Source of the DNA: Viscum album
Lineage: Eukaryota > Streptophyta > Magnoliopsida > Santalales > Viscaceae
DNA length: 64,000 nt
Assembly (NCBI GenBank): GCA_963277665.1
Contig: OY728153.1
Location: 269,984,250 to 270,048,249, forward strand
Direction of reading: 5' to 3'
Below, in pieces: positions 45,920 to 58,600 of this stretch. The notes beneath the pieces were generated by a model, which did not search any database, was not told the DNA's origin, and saw only the letters and a list, made by a program, of their open reading frames with translations. Numbering within the stretch: the first letter of the stretch is position 1; the number at the start of each line of letters is the position of its first letter. The position numbers and the translations under genes are program-made.

Positions 45920-48900
45920 TGTAAAGGCCCCCAATCTAGTAGCCTATAATCGATGGTTACTTTATTACATTGTATTAAGATACAAGTTATCACATACTAA
46001 TGGACTAAATAGTTTAGTAGAATTGGTAAAATAGATACATACTTGAGTCTCACATTACATTTGAAAACATAAATTACAACACAGTGAAAGTAAATAATCT
46101 GCATCCTTGAACCCATTTAAAGATTCCTTCTTCATATCCTAGGGAATAGAAACAAAATAAGGGAATAAGGGTGAGATCAGATGCTCAGTAAGGGTTATAT
46201 ATACCTAAATCTATTATGAATCAATAAGGCACAATCAATATGGAATGGTAAATAACTGAAAATACATGTCATTTAATCAATAACTTGAGCACAAAATGCA
46301 TCCATGGATAATATTAATGTATCAATCCCATGGATTATAATAACCAAATTCTAAATGATGGAAATGCTTAATATTGTATGTCATGATCTCAGACATCATG
46401 ATATCTATACTATAAATACGTTTTTCCAAGGCAATTTAATTGATGAGTAGGTATACACCAAAAACCACATTAATTCTAGCATACTAATTTGTCTCAGGAT
46501 ACCTATCAATGTATCAAGGGGATATCTTACTCTAGGCCCCACCTATCACTTCATTTCCAATTCATTCCTCATATATCGAATGATCAATTTAATTTATAAA
46601 CAATATTCCTTATCAATAAATATTTGTATTGAATAAATAATACAAAATATTTATTTATCTAGACAATAGAATAAATTTTAAAGTGAAACACTGTATGCAG
46701 AAATGATATATAGTTTAATAAATAAGAATATCCAAGATAAAGAAATTATATATTTAAAGTTAATATAATTTCTAATGATCTTATGAAAGTGAATGTTTTA
46801 TGGGATAGTTAATGACTAAAAAATTAATCAATAAAGTGAATGATAATACCTTCCTTGGTCGAACTAATCATAAACCATCCATATAATTAATAAATATGGT
46901 ATCATTACAACATAAACCTAGTGGATTATAAGTAAAATAAATGTATTTTTTCATTTATGAATATAAATTCCATAGAAATATCATTAAAAACAATCTTTGC
47001 TGAAAATACCCTATTCAATTTTAAAGTATCATTTAAAAACAAAAAATTTAAAAAATATTAGAAAAAGAATTTACTTTGAAAATAATCTAGTAAAATTATA
47101 AATTATGCTTCATAGAAATGATTGGTTATGATTTTGGGAATATTCCATTCATGTTGAGTATGTTAAAATAAACATTCCTTTTACATTTACAGTAAAAAGT
47201 ATAAAAATACCTTGTTCAAAAAATGAAATGAAGTTTCCTTTTAAACCATTTTGTAAAAATTAAAACATGGGTAAAAATTACATTAATAAAAAATTTCATA
47301 ATATTAAAAATATTATTTAATACATTTTAAGGAAAATATGGATATGAAAGAAAAATATTTTTCAATCAAAAAGATAAATGAAGTTGGATTTTCATAAAAA
47401 TATTTTCTCAATCATTTTAAGTACTAAAGAGTGGAAAAAGGTACTATTATGTGAAAATTTCATAAATAACTTGAGTATAATTAAATTAATGTTTTTTATT
47501 AGAAAAACATCAAACAATTTCTTTCAATATAAATTCAAGCATAAATAATCCTGATTAAAATGATATTGAAGCATAAACTCTTACCACTTTGGTAAAATTT
47601 TAATTATAACCCCCATGAAAGAAATAAGATCAAATGAAACATTAATTACCATTAATATAAATATATTCATGATATAAAATATAAAATTATAATTATATAA
47701 ACCACATAAAAATAAGTAGGTGCATATTACCAAATATGTCTCAATGGAGCATAAATTTAGACAAAATCTCTTACAATGATCATACCGTTGAATGAGAATT
47801 AATAAATGAATTAATTATGTGTATAAAATTTAAAAACACATAAAATAAGTGAAAAAAGTAATAAAATAATAAAAAAATATTACACACATAATCTTATAAT
47901 ATCAAATAAAATTAATAAGTACTATAATCCAATAAAAAGAAATTAAGATATGAAACCCCTTACCACATAGTTACTTTTGAGTAAAATCCACTTGAATAAA
48001 ATAATTTGATTTGAAAAAAAATACTATGAAGTATTAATGATTCATGATATAATAGTTAAAATTTAATTATATAACCCACATAAAAGAAATAGGTTCATGA
48101 CATTAAAATATGGCTTAATGAAGGGAGATTGAGACAAAATCGCTTACCTCAGGTTCCACTTCCTTCCTATGAGTCTGAAACTAAAGTATAATAAATATAG
48201 ATTTATTATAAATCTATTATATGACCATAAAAATTTATATCATACCTTATATTATTTACTTATAATCTTTTATGATTAATTTATTAATAGTCCTTTGTTA
48301 AAATCACTGTTTCGTGTAATAACTACTTTGTTTTTCATATATGTTTTATTTTGGTAGTTTCATTCCTTGTAAATTGATCATGGTTATATCATATAAATAA
48401 TTTTAATAATGATATAAATATCATATAAATTAATTATACAAGTATTTATAATATTCTATAAAATTTATAGATAGAAAAACGAGTTACACCATTTATGGAG
48501 ACGGTAGGTCATACGTACGCATGAACACTATTTTTATTATTTTTAAGGATGGAATGAGAGAAAGGTAAATAATAATTCACTTTGAAAACATAATTATTAT
48601 ATCATATAAATTATATATTTTCATCAAATACATCCTTATTACTGTCCTTGTAAAGAATAAATGAAAAACAAATCCCATCGCTTTGTGGAGGCAGTAGTCC
48701 ACACGTACGCACGAGCGACGTTATCCTTTTACAACAGATTGGAAGGTAAAAATATAGTTTTTATATTATAATTAAATAAGTATAATTATTTCATAAATAT
48801 CATATATATACATTAAATTCATCATTATATTCAGTTGTGGGAGGTGGTGATGGAAAACGAATTACATCAGTTCGCGAGGTGGTAGTCTACCGTACACATG

Positions 48901-50599
48901 ACTGTCAGTTTCATTTCAAATTTGTTGGAAGAGGAGATGGATATAGGTTATAAAAATATCTCAATATATGTTAGATACTAGTTCTATTATATTATAATTT
49001 TTAATATATTAATTAAGGTGGGAATAGTAGAAGTAAAAATGAATAGCTTAGTAAAGACAATTACCTTATCTTAGAAAAACCTCCTTTGGATCTCTTATTA
49101 AGGACACTAGGGATGGTATTTTGGGAAGAAAATTAGATCTATAAAACATATGAGGATATTTTGGAGTTATTTTTCCATGGTTTGGCTAATATAAATGGAT
49201 CAATAGGTGTGAAGAAGTGATGGGAGAAGGTTCCCTTATATAATTGAGGAGGAGTGACATTTTTGTAAATATAAAAAACTATTCAATAATGGAAAGTCAC
49301 TCTCAATAAAAGTGCATCCAAAATTAGTAAATAATGGAGTGTAGGGAAGGTAAGGTCAATCAACACATTAAATAAAAAACATTCTAAACATGTTATTCAC
49401 TTATCCTCTAAGTTTACTTACTTTAACATTTTAGTTTTCACCATATTAATTAGTTTTTTTATTTACCTCGATAATTTATCTGTTAAGCACAAAAAAATGA
49501 GACTTATTAGATAATTTTTACCCAATTATTACAAATATTAAATAAAATTTATAAAATAAATTTCCTATGCGTGTGTGAAATCAATTTTAATATAGGTGCA
49601 TGTAACGTGAAAAACCCTATTTTTAACATAACCGCGACAATTAATTTTTACTATATTTACTCTTCATTATGAAAAACAAACATTGAAATAATAACATAAT
49701 ATTAATTAATATTATTAAAAATATTTACTCTATTTTACCAAATATAATTCACATAATTAGCATAATTTAATTTAAAATTAAACCCACAAGCACGATGAAA
49801 ATGAGGTTTTCCAAAGAAATGTTTTCTTAAATATAAATTTTTTTATATCAAAATTAAAATTATAATTGATTAAAATGATATAAATTATATTAATAATATT
49901 ATTATTAATATAAGTTTAATTTTAAAACCCTTAAATAAAAATGGATCTTTTTAAATTCTTTAAATGAAAAGACATTTTTTTAATAAAAATCTGTATTTTT
50001 CACTATTCATCATGAAATTAATATTTTCAAAAAATTCTAAAAAATTAACACTAAGATAATTTTTACATGTTTATTTAAAAAATGTTGTTTTTTTCATATA
50101 AATTTTCTAAATTTGTAAAAAATAAATTCTATAGTGTACAAAACGTGACATAATTACTTTTTATAAAAATATACTTTTTAACCATAAAACTGGATTTATT
50201 CTTATCCCATGCCTAGAAAAAATATTAGATGAATGATAAAATATTTTATTGAATAGGTAAATTATAAATTTAATTAAAATAATTAAATAATAGTGATTAA
50301 TTTAATTTATTAAGATAAAAAAACATCATGTGTATAAATACAGGTTTTTCAAAAAAAAATATTTTCTATTTAATTGATTTTTATTTTCATTTATAATATA
50401 TTGATAAATAGTGAATTTATTTATACATGTGTATAATATATAATTTTCATTATTTATTTAGTCATATTAATAACGACTAATTTAATGGATAGGTTATAAT
50501 ATTATAATATATTATGGTTCATTTGGACTCAGGGTTATGTGTATTGCAAGAAATTAGAGTGATTAAACTTAAAGTATATTATAAAATATCTAGGTGTTA
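45920..50599 (-). repeat. Element D LTR, minus strand, copy 2
   Basis: Collinear with 19142-23824 (4,680 against 4,683 bp). TATA on minus at 49235-49242, donor-like GTAA at 49064, acceptor-like CCCTAG ending 46139. GTACG-containing motifs lie near 48500, 48690 and 48885. No gene. Confidence 0.75.
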
Positions 50600-53500
50600 G
50601 ATTTCATGTCCTTCATGAGTCAGAATTCCATATATTCTCATATAACCTTGGTACATCTTCTTAACTTTTAGGATTCCTCTACGACGATAGAAAACTAAGA
50701 GACTCATACAGGATCATGATGATGATCAATTAAGTGATGAGGCCTCATTTCAAGGACCCACTAATGAGGTGTTTCCGACAAGAAGGAATAGTTTAGATCC
50801 ACCACCTTTTGAGTAGATGATAGTTTTAGTAGTTAATGATGTTGATGTGCACAAGTTGATCATGTTACGTGAGTTCCAACGATAGTAACCAATGAGGTTT
50901 CATGGCGAACCAAACCCTTAGGTAGTAAAGGATTGGCTCGAGGAGGTGGTTTGAGTATTCAGGCTTGTCCAGACCTTGACTGTTCAAATGGTTTCACTTT
51001 TGATCAATCTTCTTCATAGATTAATAGTGAACTGGTGGAATATGATCACCAAGACACATGATGAGGTTATTCTCTCATGGTTGTACTTCCATCATTTGTT
51101 TTGTGATGAGTATTACCCTTCGATCTTGTGATTTGTGCAGATTCAGGTGCTTCTCGGGATACTGTAGGGTGATATTTTAGTTTCTAAGTATGCTATGAGG
51201 TTTAAAAATCTCATTAATTACTCTCTAAATATGGTGGGGGGTGGATAATTTTGGGTTTTAAAGTTTTACCAGGGCCTTTGTAGAGACATCCACGCTAGTG
51301 TGGTATCCTCATATATTCCCACTTATACCAAAGTCTTGGAGCAGTACTTGGTTACAAATAACTTCCTAGAAGAGGGTAATTGAGTGTCTAGATCCATCAT
51401 TGGTCATCACTAGGTTGATTTATTTGAATTATCTTGTAGTCTTTAGTCATTAGGTTCTTGGTACAGGAGGAATACACATTCCCATACTTAGACACACAGA
51501 TCTATAACACATGGTTTGTGTAGAGGATCTGGTCAGCCTGAAGATGGATGATGCTATGATTATGATGGGTGTGGAAAGATGGATTGGGATTTCCATAAAT
51601 AACATTATGAGTAAGGTAGATAGGTAAAGTATGATACTTTATGATAGAGGTAGTGTTGTGATAAGGGATATCCTAGGTGTGGTTAGGGCAGACCTCTAGG
51701 AGGCGGTGCTGATAGATGAGCTGGAGGATCTTTGGTGGGAGAAGCTGCTGGTGGAGGATTATTCTATGAACTACTTCCACCACTAACACTAGGTGGCCCA
51801 CACTAGGCCTAGAGAGATGGTGGTCAAGGGAATTATTGGTTTTAGGCTCTGGAGGGGTATGATTAAGATTCTCAAGATATCATTTTCGGAGCGATCTGTG
51901 TCTTTTTTACTCTAGATATAGTACTTTTATACACAAGCATGATTAATTACTTAATCTCAATATATATTGTGAGATATCTAGTTATTACAGTTGATTTTTT
52001 AACCTAGCATATATGGATAGAGGTTTCTATAAGGATTGATTATTCAATATCACACATCTTTCGACAGTGAAAGCTGGAATTTGGTGGAGAGAGTTTCTAG
52101 TTGGACCTCTTGGTCATAAAAATGAAACACTATGATATCATCTTGAGTATAGACTAGTTGTCTATGGTGAACAACCAGACTGACTATCATCATAGGATAT
52201 TTAGTCTTCTTTGTATACATGATACATTATTCTCCTTTATTGGTGAGAGAGATCTTATGGATAAGTGAGTGAAAATCGCAAGTGGGATCCTAAAACCCAT
52301 TACCCATCAGTTAGTGAGTTTAGACCTTTCTGTATTGGGTTCTTCAATCATATGAATTCCAGTGGTAGTGAAGGATTATATGGGAATATTTCCTAAAGAT
52401 GTTCTAGGACAACATCTATAGCGAGAGATTCAATTTTTTCATCAAATTGCACCCTAAAACCATGAGATACATTCTACATCATATTGGATGGCCCCAACCA
52501 TGATTCAAGAGATGAGGGTGCTATTTGAATACATTAAATACAAAGGTTTTATTAGATATAGTATGTCCCCCTTGGTAGCTTTGGTTCTATTTCAAAAAAA
52601 GGAAAATAAGACTTTGAGGATTTTTGTTGACTGTCTCATCACTTGAATCGGGTAATGAACAAGAATAAGTACCCCTTTCCAAGGATTGGTGACCTTTTTG
52701 ACTAGTTTAATGATTTGAGTTGGTTTTCAAAGAATGATCATAGGTCTGTCTACCATTAGTTGTGGGTTCACAAGGATAATATCCTAAAGATGGATTTTTT
52801 ATGTCTTTATGGACATTATGAATTCCTAGTGACTCCATTTTTTGTAAATAATGCCCACAACGTTTTCATGGATCTTATAAACTAGATATTCCATCAATAA
52901 TTAGACAAATTAATAATTATATTTATTGATGGAATTCTCATATACTATGTGTTATAGGAGGAGAATGTTAAGAATTTGAGCATGATCTTAGGCTTACTTT
53001 GGGTGCGCCATCTTTATGGTAAGATCTCGAAGTGTTAGTTTTGGATCTATGAGGTTTATTTCCCAGAGCATGCCATATTTGATCATGGTGTAGTTATGGA
53101 TCTAAAAATATTGACACAATGTTTTCTTGGGAACCACCCAAGAGTGTGACTAAGGTGCAGAGTTTCCCCAGTTTTTAGGATACTACCGGAGGTTCTTGAT
53201 AGAATTTTATATGATTATAGTCCCTTTAAATACCTTGAAAAGAAAATGGTATCCATTTACCTAGACTGGTCAGTGTTAGAGATCCTTCAAGGAGTCGAGT
53301 TAGTGGTTGACTAGTGCTCCGTTATTGAGGTTACCAAAGGATGTGATTGAGTAAGTGGCATTTTGCGATACCTATGGATATGGACTTAGTATCATGTTGA
53401 TGTTGAGTAAATTAGTGATTAATTTTGCGTTGAGTCAATTGAGACACCATGAGTAGAAATATTCGAATCATGAATTAGAGTTAGTAGCGGTAGTCTTAAC

Positions 53501-53905
53501 CCCGAATATGTAGATGAATTATCTTATGGGTGAGTGTTTCATTGTTTAATCATCCCATAACATGTTTTTTGTTGAGCATAAAAAAATTTATATTTATAAA
53601 CACTAAAAACTAATAGTACTATGGTAAGAAGGGTGTCAAACTATAGGGAAGTACTTAGGTTGTGCTAGACCAAAAAAACTAAAATGATAAAAAAAATTAT
53701 AACAAAAACTAAAATCAAAACAAAATTAAATGAAATAAAATGGGTGAAATAGTAGTGTGAAATGGTGTAGATTATATGAAGTTAATTTGATCCAGAGTTA
53801 ATCAATGGTTTATTTAAAGGTTGGACCATAATTTATTGATTTAAATGTCACTACTCTTGAATGTGATCAATCATAGAAGTTCTGTGGATCTGTGTTGAGG
53901 AGTGA
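50600..53905 (+). pseudogene. Element E gag-PR-RT-RH remnant, copy 2
   Basis: Collinear with 23825-27130 and the same length. Readable pieces sit at the same offsets: gag near 50890-51210, protease-RT linker near 52370-52560, RT near 52570-53100 (FIDGILIYY), RNase H near 53150-53590. It carries the same decay plus extra changes, so E was already dead before duplication. Confidence 0.65.
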
Positions 53906-54608
53906 TGTAACGACCCAATTTTTTTAATGGAAATTACCTTCTTATAAATATGCCATAAAATCAAATAATAATGAAAAACTAAGTGATAAGTGACCTTTAA
54001 ACATAAGTTTGTCAGTTCTGTGTTCGGAATTTTAAAAATCTGACAAACACAGTTGTGTTCAAGATGTTTTTTGGAGTCCGATATGAAAACATAATTTTTG
54101 GTGAATAGTAACCTACCCTAATGAATAATAACATACAGTTATCAATAGTGATATACCCTAATGAATAGTAACCTCACCTATGATATTATAAGTTGGAAGT
54201 ACAATATACCTATATTTTAGAATGAGTTAATGCATGCTTTAAATCTGGTTTTTGATAATAAATTATGATTTTAATTAAATATTAAAATAATAATATTTAT
54301 AAAATTATATTTTAAAAAATGGACTTAATTTTTGAATTCTACACATCGAAAAATGGTTAGGGTGAATTTTTGAGATTTTTCTGAATTACTTGAAATTTTG
54401 ATGAATAGTAAAATACGGTAATTTACCGTAAATATATATTATAAGATAAATAGACTATTCCTAGAATCATTGATGATGTAACCACCCATGTTTCGAATTC
54501 ACTTGACCCATTTAATATTCTTGGTCATGGAATACTTAGTATTCTTTTTCTTGTGAAGAAATAATAAATTAAGGATTATAATATCATGAAATCCCTCCTC
54601 TCCTCCAC

Positions 54609-54616
54609 TATAAAAA
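54609..54616 (+). promoter_or_regulatory. TATA box of element B2 5' LTR
   Basis: TATAAAAA after CCTCTCCTCCAC. The 3' LTR copy is TATAAAAT at 62765. Confidence 0.65.
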
Positions 54617-54783
54617 CCCCCCTTCAATCCCTCTTCTCTTCACTCCTCTCAAGATCCAAGACTTATCTAAATTATTCCCAAATCTCTCCCCAAGGTCCTA
54701 CCACACGTCAAAAATCTCACAGCCTCCTCAAAATACCAAAACCTCTCTCCTTAATAGGTTCTCAAAGGAGGAAGTCTCAAGAG

Positions 54784-56772
54784 GTAAATTCCTCTTGCCA
54801 AATTTCTTCTTTTCTTTTAAGTTATTTTATTTTTAATTTCTTTCATCACCTCCCTTAACCAATATAGCATGATTAATCCAGTAGAATACATGAACTAGAA
54901 TGTCTTCATGCTAGTGGTATATTTCATTATCTTCTCTCCTTTCCCCACCCTTTTATTTGAAAGAAATGAAAGCACCGTTTGAGATGTGCTAATTTAGAAA
55001 ATTCAAGGACAACAGTTTATCAATTTATATTTTATCTTTAATTATGGTCATGAAACCATTTGTGTTATGGTTGAACCAGATTATTATATATGTAATATAT
55101 CCTATTTTTTGTTCTGTAATCCTTTGGTACAAATGGAATTATGTTATAAATCAAAACACATTCTTTGTAATCAAACCCACCGAACAACAAAAACGGTTAT
55201 CACTAAGGTTATATATATAATAATTCAACATCACTATAAGTAACCTAATTAAAACTAAAACCATGTAATCTCTTGGATATTAACTAAATAATATAACTTC
55301 AATTCTTAACAACCACATTAATCTTTCATATAATCAAAACTTGAATATAAGTGAACTGATCTTTTAAAGCCAAGTAAACAAACGAGCGTGAACAATGAAA
55401 TCGAACCTTGTAACTAATCAAAAAGTCTTTGAATGAACTAAAAATGGTTATAATAAATAAATTTAATATATAAGAGGTTATGGACTTATTAATTAATAAT
55501 AATAATTTTTTTATTTAGGTCATTAATAGCAAGTGGAGAACACCAATGGATTTAAGGTAAGGGATCCTCCCCTTTTCACTCTTAATCAAGATTGTTCTCT
55601 ATGATTTGTCTTTTTGTGTAATACCAAGTGATGGGGTATATTTATAAACATTTAACATATATCCCTGATGTTTTATAAGTGACGAGAAACCCCATTTCTC
55701 TCTCATCAATCCCTCTTAGTCACACTCGACACCATGCCGATAAAATCATAACGAATTCTACCCGAACATTCTTTGTTCTTTCAGGTTGCTTTATCTTTCT
55801 TTCAAAATGGTGCCATCTTATCTATCTATGTGAGTCTTATGACTTATGTTTATTTTTAAAATATTATTATATCAATAAACTTTCATCACATTCTTTCGGG
55901 GATATACATGATTTTGAAAGATTCCCTCATTAGAACTTTCCGATAAACCAACATGTTTTAAGGGGACTTCCCAAAATTTTACCTAAATTTCAAGTGCACT
56001 CTATCCTACGTTTTAAAACACCACTGTACTTATAAAATCAGTATTTTTATTATGAAAACCTTCTTGGTTCAATTCTGTTTTTATATAAAAGAATGTCCTC
56101 TAATCTATTTGAAAAGCTCTAGAGTATTTTCCTTAAAACCGCCAAAAATGTTTTAATGATAATGTTTCTAAAATACATTTTTATATGTTTTCGCTTATAT
56201 TTGACACCACTTACCATGTTATATTCCTATTATACCCTATTAATATCCATGTATATTCTAATCCCTTCTTTTCATGGAAACTTTCGTGATACACCCATTG
56301 AATATGTTTTATGTCATGATTGTGGTACCCAATTCTTTCCATGGGTACCCTTATGTTTATGTATGGTTGATTATGTATGATTGTATATGTGGTAAGAATA
56401 TTTATGTGGAAATAATATAAATGAAAATTTTGAGATGGGTGTGCCCAAATAGTGCTCCAATGCATTGGGTAAGGTTAAGTCTCACGAGATACGATGTGAA
56501 ACGGGATTGGCGGTTATCCCTGACCCGTACTAAAATGGGAAATGGGATTGGCGATTAGCCTTGAACCATACTAAAGATAAGATTTATGATTCTGCCACAT
56601 TTATAAGATTCCATGTTTATATGATCCCATGTTTATATTAAATGATTTCAAAAGTTCCATGCTTTGGATATCATTATGTCATGCCTCTTAACTCATGTGC
56701 TTGAGATATATCCTTATGTTCATTCCCTTACAGGGTATTTTTAGCTCATACCTTTGTTCATGTGTTCCCCAG
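54784..56772 (+). other. Candidate leader intron region in element B2 5' LTR
   Basis: Donor AAGAG/GTAAAT at 54784. Internal acceptor TTTATTTAG and 38-nt exon at 55519-55556, donor AAG/GTAAGG at 55557, final acceptor GTGTTCCCCAG ending 56772. It could be one intron of 1,989 bp or two. Sequence-only inference. Confidence 0.4.
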
Positions 56773-56979
56773 GGTACCCTATGAAGATGTAAGAGCTCAA
56801 AGGAAGTTATAAGCTATTTATGGAGATTAAATAAAGAAGTGTTTTTTTAGACCCATGTTTTATGTTATATGTACCTAGTCTTCCAAGACACTAGACTTAA
56901 CGATCCTTGGATTGTAATTTGATGATTAATTATGCTTAAAATAATGAAATGTTATATGTAAAAGGCTTGGGTTGCTGTA

Positions 56980-56993
56980 GTTGGTATCAGAGG
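56980..56993 (+). promoter_or_regulatory. Primer-binding site, Met-tRNA type (element B2)
   Basis: GT then TGGTATCAGAGG, directly after the LTR end. Confidence 0.8.
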
Positions 56994-57121
56994 ATGGTCT
57001 AGTTATTTTTTGAGATTAGGAATAGAGCACCTTAGCAAGAACCTTAAGGATGAGACTAAGTATAAGAAAAAAGTCATAAATTTTGGTGAGTATAGAGTAA
57101 GTGGTTTATTAGTAAAATAAA

Positions 57122-57275
57122 TCCCTGTCTGGATATGAGCAGGTAGAGGTGGCTCTGGCACAAATGTATCTAGGGGTAAAACCTGAAAACACCACTTTGA
57201 GCTAGAATAGAATGGGAACTGGTGCACGACAACGGGTCTTGCTTCATTCTTGGTTATGACACTCCTGGGGGATAT
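57122..57275 (+). other. Conserved leader block (element B2)
   Basis: CCCTGTCTGGATATGAGCAG to CTCCTGGGGGATATGC, the B2 copy of the block seen in A, B1 and C. Confidence 0.55.
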
Positions 57276-57504
57276 GCTTTGGTAGATTCACGAGCTTAGT
57301 ACAAACCATTATTAAGGGACAAAAAAACCCATAAGAATATAAGTTAAGAAATAGATTGAGGATAACCTAGATATAAAACTAAGGAATCAAAAGTTAGGAT
57401 CAACTTCTTCTTTATAAGTTCATCCTTTAATGTTCAAAGTTTCCTTTTTATGCTCAATAACTAAGTATTCAAGACCTCTAATTATACATTATTTTTCTTA
57501 GTTA

Positions 57505-58600
57505 ATGGCGGGAAATAGAAGAACACGTTCCAACAACCAATGTGATAGGCAATGTAATGATTTCCCTAGTGAAATGCCTGATGTGACAGAAGCGGGTGCT
57601 CAAAACTTCATGGCAGTACTTGATCAGATGGCTCATGTTATGAATAATAACTTGAATCGGGTGGAGTTTCCCCCTCCTCAAAGGAAAGAGCAAGTTGCCG
57701 TAGAATCCTTCATGTTGAAAAGGCCTCCCATGTTTAGCAGGTCTTCTGATCCCCTCCTCATAGAACAATGGATTAACTCCATTGAAAATATTTTCTCTGT
57801 CCTCTAGTGTTCCGAAGAAGAGAAAGTTGTACTAGCAGTCTATCATTTTGATGGGGAAGCTGATCAGTGGTGGAAGCTGATCAAGAATACGAAGTCCCAA
57901 GAGGAAATTGATTCCATAGAATGGGAGGAATTCAAGAGGATGTTTTTCAACATGTATTTTCCTCGAACCCTCCATCTCAAGATGGAAAGAGAGTTCCTTG
58001 GACTCAAGCAGAAGGAAGATGAGTCCATCAGGGCATATGAAGCGAACTTTACAAGGATTGCAAGGTACGCCTCTGGATTTGTCATGAACACCGAAAGCAT
58101 GTTGGATCGCTTATTTAGTCGACTAAATCCGAGTCTACGAAAAGTGTTGGAGATTCGAGACTTCAACAACTATGAGGAGATTGTCCGTTGTGCCCTCAAG
58201 GTTGAAATGGAGATTGGAGACTCTCAGTGGTCTCATGGGCCTAGTGACAAGAAGCAGAAAATGGAGAACAACATGGGTGGTTCATCAAAAAAATCCTATG
58301 ATGGAAAGAAGCCTCACTTTCCCCTTTGCAAGAATTGTGGGAAGAAGCATCTTGGTGACTGTCCCAAGGGAACTAGAAATTTCTTCAAATGCGGAATGTT
58401 TGGTCATCTTTCCAAGAACTACCGAAGGGATATGAAAAATCCCTCTAATGTTGAAGAAGAACGGGAGGTTCAGATCAACACTCATCCTGCGGTGCAGTGT
58501 TATAACTGCAAGGAGCTTAGGCATTATGCAAACAAGTTCCCAAAGTCGAGGGTTGTTGGAGGCAATGAAAAACAACCTCCAAGTCAACAAGGAAGGGATT
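57505..58600 (+). pseudogene. Element B2 gag, broken
   Basis: ATG 57505 (TTAATGGCGGG) matches the gag start of element C. The frame is open to TAG 57805, a stop shared with B1, and then open again to 58923. Gag shows SFMLKRPPMFS, the DQWW segment near 57862, FNMYFPRTLHLKMERE, then knuckles with damage: CGMFGHLSKNYRR (last Cys changed to Tyr) and CYNCKELRHYANKF (last Cys changed). B2 gag is better kept than B1 gag, but its nucleocapsid would bind RNA poorly if made. Confidence 0.85.

Larger units (their letters stand above)
53906..56979 (+). repeat. Element B2 5' LTR (3,074 bp)
   Basis: TGTAACGACCC to GTTGCTGTA. The 20-bp array is at 54100-54180, TATAAAAA at 54609-54616, donor-like GTAAAT at 54784 (175 bp on), the 38-nt candidate exon at 55519-55556 followed by GTAAGG, an acceptor-like TTCTTTCAG ending 55784, and CCCCAG ending 56772. 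The palindrome CCAATGCATTGG is near 56455. The frame at 54586-54858 spans the TATA box and is not treated as a gene. Confidence 0.85.
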